DNA from: Corallium rubrum
Taxonomy: Eukaryota > Cnidaria > Anthozoa > Scleralcyonacea > Coralliidae
Reading direction: 5' to 3'
Assembly (NCBI GenBank): GCA_964035015.1
Contig: CAXIUP010000146.1
Location: 26,001 to 90,000, forward strand
DNA: 64,000 nt
Part shown: piece after piece, positions 37,901 to 50,294 of the stretch
Numbering within the stretch: position 1 is the first letter of the stretch
How the letters are laid out: every line of letters begins with the position of its first letter
The notes under the pieces: generated by a model
Databases searched by the model: none
The model's input: the letters and a program-made list of their open reading frames with translations, nothing else
Told to the model about the DNA's origin: nothing
Translations under genes and position numbers: made by a program

Positions 37901-40682
37901 CTACAGAACGTTTAATTCAATTTGCTGTCTCATTGCATCTTCAAATACTGCGTTTTCTTTGCACAATTTCTTCAGAAGGTATTTCACAGAATTACTTCCC
38001 TTCAGTTCGATCTTCTGTAAACCAACAGCAGTTGAAAAGTCTTCAGGAAACGTCAGGGTGCCATCTTTGATCAACGAAATTATGTTATTGTAAAATTCTG
38101 TAATGTTATCTATATTATTGTTAATATCTTCGTCAATTCCAATGTGCAAAGCACATTCAATACATAGTAACTCTTCAAATAACGACCACGGAGTTGCCGC
38201 TACCTCTTCTCCCCTTCCAATCATAAAATCTCTTCCCGTTTCCTTTGATATCCCATGTTTTCTTCGTTTTCTGGGCAGAGGATCTCCAGCACGCTTCTGA
38301 TCAGAGGACTCTGACTGTGCACCATACGTATTTGCACAGTTGTAACAGCCACATGCTGTTTTTGGAACTATTGTGATTATAGGATAGTTTTCGAGTGACG
38401 TAAAAACAACGAAACTCATACGCAGTATATTTGACAGAGCCAATATAACTGCATTTCCTAATTCACAATCAGAAAACCCATCACGTTCAAAATTGCGTGC
38501 TGTTTCTTCGTAAGATATGTTTTCTGCTGATAGGAGTACTCGTGTGGAGGTTGCAGTTAAGAAATTCGTCGACGACAAGCTTTCTTAGCAATACGATCAT
38601 TTCTGGCAAGGTTTTGTTGCCAAAAATACCAATGCGGTTCAAATGTTCTCGTAACTCTAAGCCACAATCAACATTTGTCATGGCTTGCAGGAGGAAAAAG
38701 GAGACTGATGCAAATAAGCAGTTCCCATCTTTAGCAACTGGTAGACGTTGAAGACCGTGTGCTTTTAAGATTGTGTCAACTTTAGCGCCAGCCTCTTCTT
38801 GAGGTTTGAACTGGGAATTGCTTAATAGTAACAGCGCACTTCTCATAAAATGGACATTTTTGGCGAGACGAGCTGGCTTACTATTCGTTTTACCGGATAA
38901 ATCACCCACTACATGCATTTTCAGCAACACTGTCTTCAAAAAAAACTGATCTGGAAATTGTCCAATGTCACTGTCCGCATCACTCGTACTCTCATCATTG
39001 TCATTTTGTTCATCGACATTGCTTAGGATTTCCTCATGAGGATATCCTTGCACATCATTTGCTTGCATCATTTTTTTCCCCGAAGCCTGAATTCCAAATC
39101 TCTCGGCAGTGGGAGTTTTAGAAATGTCATGAAAGGATGAATAGTAACTTTGGATGGAGCGATTGCATAATTTATCCCCTGCAATAGAACTTCCTCTCTT
39201 CTCGTTCCAAATGAAAAAACTTATTCCAAGCAAAGCCAACGCCAACTGAACACCAATTCTCTGCCTAGAAATGCTTTTACGGAGTGTTTTGTGCAGCGCT
39301 TCGTTTCTGTTCGTTCCACCTGATGGTGGTATGTCTGACAAACATCCTTTTCCTATGTGTATCCTTAACTTGCTTAGCTCATGGATAGCCGCACTGGGAA
39401 GAATATCATCTGTCTCATGCTTCTGATCTTTCCATTTTTTTAGAAAATGATCTAAATTTCTGAGCATATTTGCTGGTGAAGGAGTGTTAGAAATTCTGTT
39501 AGGGCCAACATCTGACGGGTTTCGAAATACCATACGTAAATCATTGATCATGCGTTTTCTAATTAATTTTATTGTACTTCCTTTCTTTTCTTTTTTTGGA
39601 ATTGTTTTCGTTATTCTTTGCACCGCATGAAAAAGGTCCAGTTTAACTTTTAGAGTTTCGCCAAAAACGTCTTTTAGTTTTTTACTCCACATGCAGCAGT
39701 TATCGATATAAAAGTTACTTATAGCATGACCACGGTTATTTAAACGCAGTTTTACATCTGTAAGGCAAGTTCGGATCTTCTCGAATGAAGTTCCTTTAGT
39801 AAGTTGCCAGGTAATTACTTGACCCTTCTCATTCAAAACACAAAACAATGAGTCATACTGCTTTATCCACGTTCCTCTATGCCAAAAACCAATGTTTGCG
39901 CTCACTTTAAATGTATGATCAGATGACAACCACAAGAAAGGAACGTCCGACATATGCTGTGCGTACATGTGTTCGAATTCGAAATAAGCCCTGACGAAGC
40001 AATTTGTTGTGATTTGCCTACTGGGGTGTTTCTAACGTACTTCTTAAATGTGATCCACTTTGCCTACGTAGCGTGCTTTGAACTGCGTCATTGTACATTT
40101 GTGCGATGAGCCTTTCAATATCTGTTAATTTCACACCTGCTTGCATGTGGGTAAATATATACAGAAATAAGTCACGCGTTACCCCACTCTTGTGAAACAG
40201 GACAAAAGGGATCTCTGATGAAGTTTTATTTGTCGTTGTTTTGAGAAGCCAAGGATCATGCGCCAATACTTGGTGGCCAATAGGCAACGATAAACCCGAC
40301 TTATCAAAAGTACGTGTCGTTGTATGCAATGCAGTTTGCGTGGTTGATCGTACGAAGCCTTTCCGTCCTTCCACCAAGTAGCATGGAGCTGATTGGCGAT
40401 TTCTATTTTTAAACAATGTGGGAACGTCAACTCAATATTGAACTGGGTGATTGGATCCCATAAAAGGATCTCAGGAACGTGATAATTATTGCCCGTTGGT
40501 GGTTCTCCAGCCAAAATCCTTGACTGACTTATTCTATTGGGAAGCAGACTCGGATTTTTCAACCACGTACCAATGAGGTTTTCGATATAAGCTCGAGATT
40601 GCTCCGGGATCTTCACGCAATTGCATGGGTCGACAATGAATACGGTGAGGACAACATATAATCCTACGTGAATATGTAGCAT
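37901..40682 (-). pseudogene. KDZ-like transposase with C-terminal OTU-type cysteine protease domain
   Basis: A decayed long gene read as fragments 40682-40430, 40416-40018, 39968-38487 and 38578-37901. The N-terminal part has VPEILLWDPITQF followed by HVLLISRVYRC and GHQVLAHDPWLL, like the zinc-binding region before KDZ (Kyakuja-Dileera-Zisupton) transposases. The core has DHTFKVS, FYIDNCC, LDLFHAVQRI and GGTNRNEALHK, the last typical of this group's final catalytic region. The tail has LPVAKDGNCLFASVSFF, the Asp-Gly-Asn-Cys nucleophile box of OTU deubiquitinases, and a possible His partner is unclear. At least three frameshifts (near 40400, 40000 and 38560) kill this copy. The KDZ assignment is from motif memory and is moderately sure; the OTU box is clear. 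Confidence 0.68.
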
Positions 40683-40800
40683 TTTGTGAACTGGTGATCC
40701 TTGTATGCCTGCGAAAGAAAGTCAAAGTAATTTAATGTTCTCGTGCTGTTTTTACATTTCTGCCATAGTTATCTCGCAATGGAAGTTGTGAAATGGATTA

Positions 40801-41013
40801 CGGCCGATTTACACGATACGATTTGTCATGTACGCTTGTCATACTGACGTATGCACTTGCTTGATCGCAACACAATGCTTGTTTGTGATTCGGTGGCTAA
40901 TGTTCCATGGAAAAGCCTTTTCACGCGCGTAGTTTGGTCAAATATATCAAGACGACAGTCGTATGCGACAAATCGTATCATCGTACATCGTGTAAATCGT
41001 TTTAAGTACGGCT
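40801..41013. mobile_element. MITE with inverted ends CGATTTACACGAT
   Basis: The left end, CCGATTTACACGATACGATT followed by TGTC, is matched by the inverted right end GACAAATCGTATCATCG...CGTGTAAATCG, giving a unit of about 210 bp without coding capacity. No unambiguous target duplication could be read. Confidence 0.65.
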
Positions 41014-41098
41014 TCGCCTTTACTTTGTTTACTGTTTATCAGTTGCGAATACTGTCATGTGTTACCCTCTAAAAAAATAAAGGTTCTGTCCATAGTTC

Positions 41099-41785
41099 AC
41101 GATCACCTTGGTTTTCTTTGATGTACCGCGGTTGTTTATTTTTAATAGTTACTCCCGACAAGTTAATTTCTCCGGGCTAATATATTAACTTGATTTATGC
41201 CAGGGGCAAGAATTAACTTTATTTATGTGTGGTTGGGAAAATAAGCTTTAGTCCATGGTTACAAAGGATTTATCATCGAGACCGAAGTGTAAGTAACTAC
41301 GTAACTACGTAAGTTATTAACCTCGGGCCTTCGGCCCTCTGTAAATAACTGACGTAGTTACCTCGCTTGAGGTGACTAACCTATACTTAAGATATAGAGG
41401 AAATTACATGACCGTGTATAAATCCGTTATTCTCTATCGAGGTCACCATCCCACATCACAAGTAACAATTAAGTTTAAAAACTCTATAGTACCCTGTTTA
41501 TATATATAAGGGTTATATACCGAGAACGTGGGATATAAGTCATATATTGACCCAAGGGGCCGAAGGTCCAGAGGGTCAATATATGACTTATATCCCAAGT
41601 TCGAGGTATATAACCGACTTATATCACGATTAAAGAGGTTTTCGAAGAAGTTTCGTCAATTTCGAAGACTTTCGATCACGATTTTTCGAGTTTTGTCGAA
41701 AAGTTTTATCCAATTATTTATGCAAGGTTGATAACTTATATATTAACCGCGGTACATCAAAGAAAACGGACTCAATCGTGATATA
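41099..41785. mobile_element. Foldback element with GTACCGCGGTT-type ends
   Basis: GTTTTCTTTGATGTACCGCG followed by GTT at 41112-41134 is exactly inverted at 41747-41769, and the outer word CACGAT/ATCGTG also pairs. Inside are further palindromes: GGGATATAAGTCATATATTG followed by ACCC at 41529 with its perfect complement near 41573-41598, and CTCGGGCCTTCGGCCCTCTG around 41322. No open frame of note is present. Confidence 0.7.
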
Positions 41786-41803
41786 TATATATATATATAT
41801 ACA

Positions 41804-41999
41804 CAATAAGTGGACTTACCTCAAATCTTGATGGTCGCTACTGTCAATTTCACGCTGGGCGATCTTCAGGCCTGATCCGCCCAGCGTGAAACTGACATGC
41901 AGTAGTAACGTCAAGATTTGAGGTAAGCCCACTTATTGTATTTTCGCTCTATCTTTACGGTATTGAGCACTTTTCGACATTTCGCAAACAACACTTTGT
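41804..41999 (-). mobile_element. Penelope-terminus-like palindrome, left copy
   Basis: Two arms of about 58 bp (41804-41861 and 41878-41939, CAATAAGTGGACTTACC and its near complement) surround a short loop. The outer sequence read on the minus strand, GTGCTCAATACCGTAAAGAT followed by AGAGC, resembles the terminal repeat at 15536 (GTGCTCGATAACATATAGTT followed by AGAGC). It is oriented opposite to the copy at 42073-42263. Confidence 0.6.
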
Positions 42000-42014
42000 T
42001 TGTTTGAATATATA

Positions 42015-42072
<58 letters not shown>

Positions 42073-42075
<3 letters not shown>

Positions 42076-42259
42076 AGTTTTGGTTCACGAAATGTTAGAG
42101 TGCTCAATACCATATAGATAGAGCAAAATATAAAGCATGGAGTATAATTACCTTAAAGTCTTCGCTACCAGAGGTTTCACCCTAAACGGGTGAAGTTGCC
42201 TGATGATCCCGTTTAGGGTGAAACCTCTGGTAGGGAAGACTTTAAGGTAACTATACTTC

Positions 42260-42263
<4 letters not shown>
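42073..42263 (+). mobile_element. Penelope-terminus-like palindrome with hammerhead-like core, right copy
   Basis: After a 66-bp (AT)n run, GTGAGTTTTGGTTCACGAAA and GTGCTCAATACCATATAGAT followed by AGAGC match the Penelope terminal repeat at 15536. Arms 42135-42190 and 42208-42263 form a long palindrome. The loop and right arm contain CTGATGA (42200-42206), a short CCC/GGG stem and GAAA (42220-42223), in the order of a hammerhead ribozyme core. Penelope-like elements are known to carry hammerhead motifs in their terminal repeats; activity here is unproven. Confidence 0.6.
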
Positions 42264-42324
<61 letters not shown>

Positions 42325-43623
42325 CCATGCCATATGTTGTAAAGAGCACCAAACTTATAACAAACTTCAAATATTCCGCAAATTTATATAATACATATAT
42401 AAATACACAAAAAGCGTATGTAATGAAGATTTGCATCACCAGTCAACAACTTCGTGTTTTTTTAAATGTCTGTTATTTCGTAAAAATAGCTATTAAGGCA
42501 AAGGAAAGGCTAATATTAGAAAGTATACTGTTCTTCATAATAGTTATGAAACAATAAAAATTAATACTACATTTAAATTACTTAGCTTCATTCACATTCA
42601 AATATAAATTGCTTCACTATTCAGGCAATACCATGGATGTGTCAATCTACTTCGGTAGACGCGGTGCATAGATTAAATCGAACACGACAAAAGAATTCCT
42701 GACTACAATGTTATAACAATTTAATAAATCAAACAATGGGATATATACAAGTCTTGGTTACTGACGATAGTTGAGTATTAACTGTAGATTGATTGACGAT
42801 ACAGCGATTTGTAGAATTAAGGTAGTCGAATTGGCAAGATGTCGTATAGACGAACTATAGATGTAGTATATCGAGGTGTATCAGGATAAGATTTATCGGT
42901 TCGAACCAGAATATGACAATTGAAATAGAAACTATAGTACATACAATTAACAAAACAAGAGAATACTACAAACATAACAATTACAACTAATACGTACTTG
43001 ATAATGATTATGCGATCGATTTTTGGGAACGCGAATTCTAAATAAAGCTTATGATTTTAGCTTCCTTTTAGACTTCGCACAAACTGACAATAACTAAGGA
43101 ATATCAGTAAGGAAATCAGTATGCAAATTGTGAAACGGCGCGAATATTCTATAACGCCCATTTTCAAAAGGGACAAACTTCGACCAAACAAAGGTTATAG
43201 CAATAACATAATAAATTAGCCATAGTACTCACTTTGGCTTGCACATGCACCAGACTTTAGTACCACACGTAGATAAGCTTCTCTTCTCTTCTCTTCTGAA
43301 TAGAATATAGCTTTGGATGGTTCCAAAAACAACAGTTGCTTACTCACAAGCGTTCACATTAGAAAACTGAAGTTAACTGGTTGAGTAAGGTGTATATGTA
43401 TGGAATCATACCGGAATTTGAATTCGATCTAGATGCCTACGTTTTTCCTAACGGACATTGTTTGGCTGGGTTAGGCAACCGCGTTTGCGCATATAGAGAC
43501 CAAAACGTGCGTCTTTCGATGGGAAAATTCACCTAGTGACGAAAATGAGGAAGATTTTGTTTGTTTTCCCACGAAAATATTTTAGAAAAACATCCTTTGC
43601 GTTTTGACCTTCCGTTTCGAAAC

Positions 43624-43670
<47 letters not shown>

Positions 43671-45687
43671 TGTCCCCCCAGTCTAAAAAGTGCTCTGCGG
43701 CCACTGAAATTAACACAACACTGTGACGTTTCAAGAAATTTCACCGAAAATAACAAACTGAAATCTATTATATTTTATAGTCGTTGTTTCCATGGCAACG
43801 ATCTTTAGTAGGTTAATCACAACAAAACAGTTATGAGTCATTTCCAACTGTGATCGTCTCCCCCCCCCCGGGGAAACCCGCGGGAATTTTCTCAAAAAAA
43901 TTTGGTCAAATGTCCCATCGTCTATATAGGGCGTCAAAGCTCTCAAAATATTTCTTTGAAATATTTCATCATATTGTTTTTTGTTAATATTACCTTTATT
44001 GGACATGTGTAATTGTGTATTAAAAACCAGCTTATAGACACGACTATAGGTTAGGTCGTATCATCAAACTATTTTAAAGAAGATAGATCTTTAAACAGAG
44101 TTTAAACAAAGGCATTTTCAAAAGTGAAGAGATGGCTAGATTGTGGCGATCTGACCAACTTTTTTTCAATAGTCAAATGCCCGACTGGGCGAGATTGATT
44201 AACGTCAAATTCCCGCCTATACGGAGCTCGTGCACCTTGGGTGGGGTGATCGCAGTTGGATTCGACTCGTACATAATGGTTGAAAGAAACTTGGCTTCAT
44301 TTAACCTTAATTGGCGATATTTAAGTAGCATTCTTATATAACGGCTTAGCAATAACGAAAGTGACAAGAGATGGGATCAGTTCACTTGTTTGTTAATACA
44401 AAACTGTCAGAAAATAGATCAGTTTCCCATGTAGGAGTTTATAACGTTTACTCCGTAAACATTACAAAGAAATTGTTAATTGCGAGTTATATAGTTCTAT
44501 CCACCAGTTCTTGCACTGTTAGGGTAGTTAGCGGTCGTGGTTTACGGCGGTATGTTCACGCATGAGTACACGCCGTCATTAATTCGGCTAATTAAAACGT
44601 AAAATACTCAAATTTGCAACATTCAGAAACATATAAACCTTTTAACTCATTAAGGGACAAGGGCGCACTTTACATTTTATTCTGGCTAACGCCAGACGAT
44701 TTTATTCACCTAAGGGGCCGATTACATGACCCAAGAACCTCACTGTGGTTTTGAAACTCGCATAAACTAAATGTACAAAGAAGAATTGATTTATTTTAGA
44801 TGTAAATTAATCCTAACGATGATTCAAATCTCCTTTTTCGACCGAGGAAACAATTTTGTGACACGAGTCAGCCCTGACAGTGACAAAAAATATCCGACAC
44901 TAATAGAGTTCAATACAAGTACATTCATCAATATCTGCACAAATATTCGTCAAAAACTTAACGATACCAGTACTCGTTCCATTCGTCACGATATATATCG
45001 TGACTGTGAACGTTCAGAGTTCAAACTACTTTCCCTACTTTAAATAACAGAGTATATTAATGTAATCAATTTACATACCTCTATATTGCAGAATCAGTTC
45101 GACGTGGCGAAATAATGAACGTGAAGGCAGGAGGTCTTGAGTCTTGGCTGTGGAACGGAATCGTTTTGTTTTACACTCGAAGGCTGCGCAATTGCAAGTG
45201 AAATAAAACCTTGATGCGTGTTTCATTTATTCATTCTTTAAACTATACACAACCATTGTTTCACGTGTACAGTTGAAAGTAAAGGCTTTGTTTTTACGCT
45301 TTCAGTTTTACTTCGTTCAACAGTGGTTCAAAGATTCTGCATGACGGAACAAAGAGAATAGTTTGTTTCACAGCAGGTTTCACAGAACAACCTATGTTCC
45401 CTCGCACGCATATTTATTCCCATACAGTGATACATGCTTTTTATATCTATATTTCAATACATACATAATACATACATGCAATGTATGCACTATATGACTA
45501 TGTGCTCAGCAATTTACTGCACTGAAAGGGATTTATTTGTCTATCTTTTTACAAAAGGGTTTTGACACAAGGTTATATCGAGACTACTTACTTACTACTT
45601 GATGTTGTAAGTGATGTTGTAAGTGGATCATAGATCTATAATAACCAGATTTCTTGTTGTCAAAACCGATTCCTTCCTAATCTTGTC
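42264..45687. other. Non-coding region left of the Polinton
   Basis: It contains (AT)n at 42264-42321 and 43629-43664 and a (CTTCT)n-like run at 43276-43297. Otherwise it is AT-rich sequence in which I recognise no gene, RNA or defined mobile element end. Long open frames here are short and without family resemblance. Confidence 0.45.
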
Positions 45688-45693
45688 GATCTT

Positions 45694-46072
45694 AGTAGTA
45701 TAGGACTTGGGGGTACCGGCACACGTTTTTTTATTTTGCCAAAAACAACCTCAAAAAGTTGGAATTCGACGGGGAGGGTCGTTTGAAAGGGTAAACTGTT
45801 TTTTCTAAATTTTAAAGTATAAGCAGACGGGAAAATGGGTTTTAAAAAGTACAGAAGATTTTTCCCCTCCCGAAATGCCTGACTGCCCCATTAAAACACT
45901 TCATAGGAGGATAGTATAGGACTTGGGGGTATGGGCACACTTTTTATTATTTTGCCAAAAACAGCGCCAGAATGCTGGAATTTAACGGGGAAGGATGTTT
46001 GAAAGGGGTAACTCTTTTTTTCCACTTTTCAAAGTATAAGCAGACGGGAAAATGGGTTTTGGGAAGTGTGGC
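45694..46072 (+). repeat. Left terminal inverted repeat of the Polinton, itself a tandem duplication
   Basis: About 380 bp matching 63189-63563 in inverted orientation. It contains two diverged copies of one unit, at 45697 and about 45913, each starting AGTATAGGACTTGGGGGTA and containing AAGTATAAGCAGACGGGAAA followed by ATGGGTTTT. The inner unit ends at GGGAAGTGTGG. Confidence 0.93.
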
Positions 46073-46130
46073 AGACCCCAGTTTTTGAAAACGCTTCAGA
46101 ACGATTAGGGTTTTGGTTTTAACACACACT

Positions 46131-46718
46131 TCACTTAGTTTTCGGTTTCTGTTCCAATACTTTTGTCTTATGTTGGTACACATGTTTTCCCACAGTTACA
46201 CCACCAGATAACAGTCCGAGACATGGTATATACGGTGTGATCATGGCCACAACTTTACCAACATCACTCTTTAACAGTTTATCTTTTTGTAACTCGGTGT
46301 CTAACGCCTCAGAGCTTTCTACAGCGTCCAAACCACCGAGAACATTAGAGAATCTACTGATTATCATATCAGTCAGAAATTCGTTAGCTCTTTCCATCCT
46401 TCTAGCCTCATATTCAGCGTACAACTTATCCACAACCTTTACCGACGCCTTTTTGATGTAGCTGACTGACTGAGTTATCTCACCACCCTCTGATAGTTTA
46501 TCAACTCACTCCTGTTACTATTAGTGTCATCAGTTGGTGGGGGTGTTGGGTTGGTTTCCTCAGTCTTTTTTAGGTCATTGACGAGTTCATCGACGAGGTT
46601 GGTGACTTCAGTAGGTATTTTCATTTCTGGTTCCCCAACAGATGTCTCGACTGGTTCTCCAGCAGATACCTTGATTTTTCCCAACTTTTACCGTTTTAGT
46701 TTTCTTTTCAACCATCTT
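46131..46718 (-). pseudogene. Small Polinton protein with hydrophobic C-terminal segment, broken
   Basis: Read leftward in two frames, about 46718-46475 and then 46461-46131. The N-terminal part is charged and Pro/Thr-rich (PTPPPTDDTN). The C-terminal part has a helical segment (ERANEFLTDMIISR) and a hydrophobic stretch (VAMITPYIPCLGLLSGGVTV) followed by a basic tail. Breaks lie in an A-run near 46680 and near 46480. No family is recognised. Its position next to the left terminal repeat and its membrane-like segment suggest a structural or accessory protein of the element. Confidence 0.5.
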
Positions 46719-46785
46719 ACTATAAGTCAGATTTTGGGATGACCACCTTATACGCGTACGGATGTCTTAACATAATCTCAAGCCT

Positions 46786-49072
46786 ACAATCCTGGTCAAA
46801 ATCACTCGGACACTTTGTTTTAAGTGACGTCTGAAATCAAATTTCCTTCGGAAAATCATTCCCCCCGCTCCCCCCATCCAATGTTGATAAAACAATTGCA
46901 CTGAACATACTTTGCATTTCATTTTCTAACCAACATTGGACTGGGGGAGAGGGGGCGATGTCTTTGGAACATAATCTTAGAAATTGATGCGCTTAAGTTC
47001 TTTTTACGCGACTGTCCGAGTGAATTTTGGCCAGGATTGTCTGACAATAACCGCGTCAATGAATAACACCATTTCCCTCACTGTTGGTGGGTTTATTCGG
47101 CTAAAATTTCATTAATTTATATAAAATCCGTTACTCCTTATAATTCCGTTAAATAAAATAAAAATAAACAAAAAAACTAATAATTTGCGTACTCCTTCAT
47201 GATTACGTCATACATTAATCTAAGCGAATAAAAGGAATTTTAAATTCAAATGGGTAAGAATTAAGTATTGAAAATAATTAAGTATTATGCCATATACTTT
47301 ATACCAAACATTTACTGTGCATTTATTTATTATGAACTATTATATTACAACTGCAATATATCGTTTCTGCTTATGCAGCTTCGGTTACACGGCCTTTATC
47401 AACTTCTCGATATCTCACGGTAAACATACCCATTCCGACATGTCACTTTGCGAATTTAGAGAGGGAAAATCCTGTTCATTCCTATCGTATTTTATGCGAA
47501 ATTAATATATCTTTCGTTCCAAACGGTAAACGAGTAGTAATTGTAAGAAACAAAGAAAACGCAACGGTAAACATGTACAGTTTTCATCAAACATAAATGA
47601 CTGATCAACTCTTAATTATTCTAAAAATGCAATTTTACAATGTTGACCGTGGCCATTCTCAATATGCGCATTTATTCACACTACGTTTCCTCTTCATTGA
47701 ATAAGTTCGAGAATATGAACAATTTCAAAATGAAAACACGGTATATAAACACTTCTTTCATGCTCTAATAGTTGAATGAAGAGGGAAATTTCGCATGTTT
47801 ACCGTGCACGCCTGTTTACCGTGCGATGCGCAACGTGACGTGCATTACGTCACATACCGATAGAATATGTGGAAATGTCTATTTCTTTGAATGTTTATAA
47901 CAAATGTCATAAATATTTACAAAGGAAGTAATGTAGTAAAGCACTTTGCGCAGGGTGGTATATATGCTGTTGACGATCTGGTGGAATTTGGTGATTGAAG
48001 GAAATAATCTTCCATCTCACCGCCACCACCACGCCATTCTGATGATGGCAATTAGGCGAATACATCAACAGATTTCACCGCAGATCAGAAATATTTACAA
48101 AAATTTTACATGAGTTGTTTCTGTAATTATTTAATTGTAATATGTAATTTTTTCACGATTCTGATTCATTTAAACAGAGGGAAAACACTTTTGTTTCAAG
48201 TTGATATTTTCAGACAATCCTGGTCAAAATCACTCGGACACTTTGTTTTAAATGACGTCTGAAATCAAATTTCCTTCGGAAAATCATTCCCCCCGCTCCC
48301 CCCATCCAATGTTGATAAAACAATTGCACTGAACATACTTTGCATTTCATTTTCTAACCAACATTGGACTGGGGGAGAGGGGGCGATGTCTTTGGAACAT
48401 AATCTTAGAAATTGATGCGCTTAAGTTCTTTTTACGCGACTGTCCGAGTGAATTTTGGCCAGGATTGTCTGACAATAACCGCGTCAATGAATAACACCAT
48501 TTCCCTCACTGTTGGTGGGTTTATTCGGCTAAAATTTCATTAATTTATATAAAATCCGTTACCCCTTATAATTCCGTTAAATAAAATAAAAATAAACAAA
48601 AAAACTAATAATTTGCGTACTCCTTCATGATTACGTCATACATTAATCTAAGCGAATAAAAGGAATTTTAAATTCAAATGGGTAAGAATTAAGTATTGAA
48701 AATAATTAAGTATTATGCCATATACTTTATACCAAACATTTACTGTGCATTTATTTATTATGAACTATTATATTACAACTGCAATATATCGTTTCTGCTT
48801 ATGCAGCTTCGGTTACACGGCCCTTATCAACTTCTCGATATCTCACGGTAAACATACCCATTCCGACATGTCACTTTGCGAATTTAGAGAGGGAAAATCC
48901 TGTTCATTCCTATCGTATTTTATGCGAAATTAATATATCTTTCGTTCCAAACGGTAAACGAGTAGTAATTGTAAGAAACAAAGAAAACGCAACGGTAAAC
49001 ATGTACAGTTTTCATCAAACATAAATGACTGATCAACTCTTAATTATTCTAAAAATGCAATTTTACAATGTT
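46786..49072. mobile_element. Nested 2.29 kb insertion with 859-bp direct repeats
   Basis: Copies at 46786-47644 and 48214-49072 (period 1428 bp) differ at only about three sites that I could see (for example GTTACTCC against GTTACCCC), around a unique 569-bp spacer. The insertion interrupts the C-terminus of the leftward membrane-protein gene (stop near 46723), and reading resumes in phase on the other side, so the insertion is precise. No target duplication is evident. Each copy begins with a Tc1/mariner-like MITE: ACAATCCTGGTCAAAATCAC at its start and the inverted CCAGGATTGT at 47024-47033. The 72-codon open frames at 47287 and 48715 are a by-product of the duplication. Confidence 0.75.
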
Positions 49073-49079
49073 CCAGTAG

Positions 49080-50283
49080 TCGTACAGTAACCACGTCATA
49101 GCTATAGCTAAAACCCACAGATTGTTGGCTAACCATGCTATTCCTTTTGCTCCCCAAGTCAGAACCTGTGCTACTGAACCACAACCAACAGTGGTGCCAA
49201 CAGAGGTCCCAGCTTCTTACCCAGGTTAGCGAGTGCCTTAGCGAAACCACCAACAGCTTTTGCTCCTCCCGAAACAGTCCTTCTAGCGGCAACAACTACT
49301 GTGGTCACAATCCCAGCTATGGTGATGGCTATAGCAGACAGACCAACCATATTTTCCCTAGCCCACTTCTTAAAACGTTCCAACCTATTTAGGTCATTGT
49401 TTTCCGCCTCATTGGTTAAGACAGACACGGCTTCTGTGTGTTCAGGCCTTTCACCAATCCTAATTCTTATGCTGTCTGCCTTTAGTTCCGCTGTATCGCT
49501 GACGCTCCTGTAGAACTGTTCCTTAACAGGGTCGACCCCATTTAACGCTTTCAGTCTATAGTGATCGGCTTGTATCTCAAGGGCTTCAATCTTCTCCATA
49601 TCCGTGCCTTGTGGGTTTAACGTTCCAGAGAATTCTCTTATTTCCTGCTCACTTAGGGATATTCCTCCCACCTCATCCTGTAGTTCTTCCTCTCTTTCTT
49701 CAACCCAACCATCGATCACTGAACTGGCTCGTGAAATTATATCAACCACCACTTCTTCAGAGATTACCGAGTTGCCGTCGATCTCCTCAATCATTCCCTC
49801 AGTCGTGTTGGAATGTTCAATTCTAGCTCTCTCTAACAGTTCCTTGAAACGCTCAACATACTCGACTACCTTTTTTGATTTGTTTTCACTGTACCTAATC
49901 CCACCACTATCAGACACTAAGACCCTCACATCATAAAACTCCGCTCCGTTGACGCGACCTTTTTTGTCGAAACTAAACTCAGTACATTCTATCAGCTCCT
50001 CAGATGCCTCACCGTCTTTTTTATTTATTACAGTATCTAACGTTTCGCGAGAGATTTGCTTTTTATCATGTGTGATAGATCTTTTTATTACCCCAGCATC
50101 ACTACCAATGTTGGGCACCCCATCCTCAATACGGGTTACATCTTCAGAAGGTTCGGACCTAGGGTTGTCCAGTTTGGGGTCCTCATTGTTGTCACCTATG
50201 AAACTCGTTTCGTCGATACCATCTTCTCTTTCTCTGTCTTCACCATGTTCTTCCATTTCGATATCAACTCCTCCTTCAGCCAT
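49080..50283 (-). pseudogene. Polinton protein with acidic N-terminus and membrane-active C-terminus
   Basis: Read leftward from MAEGGVDIEM at 50283. The first 60 residues are strongly acidic (EMEEHGEDRE). The middle is charged and probably helical (FKELLERARIEHSNTTEG). From about residue 310 comes a transmembrane segment (GLSAIAITIAGIVTTVVVAA), then a Gly/Ala/Lys-rich amphipathic stretch (GGAKAVGGFAKALANLGKKL) and a second hydrophobic region ending LLYDYW near 49080. A frameshift lies near 49190, and the last codons are displaced to about 46723-46785 by the nested insertion. An amphipathic membrane-active tail would suit a virion protein comparable to adenoviral pVI, but no sequence family was recognised. 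Confidence 0.6.
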
Positions 50284-50294
50284 TATATACTAAC

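Noticed and set aside
47287-48933. Duplicated 72-codon open frames at 47287 and 48715
   Set aside because: They are identical by virtue of the 859-bp direct repeat; short, low-complexity, and not recognisable as a protein.
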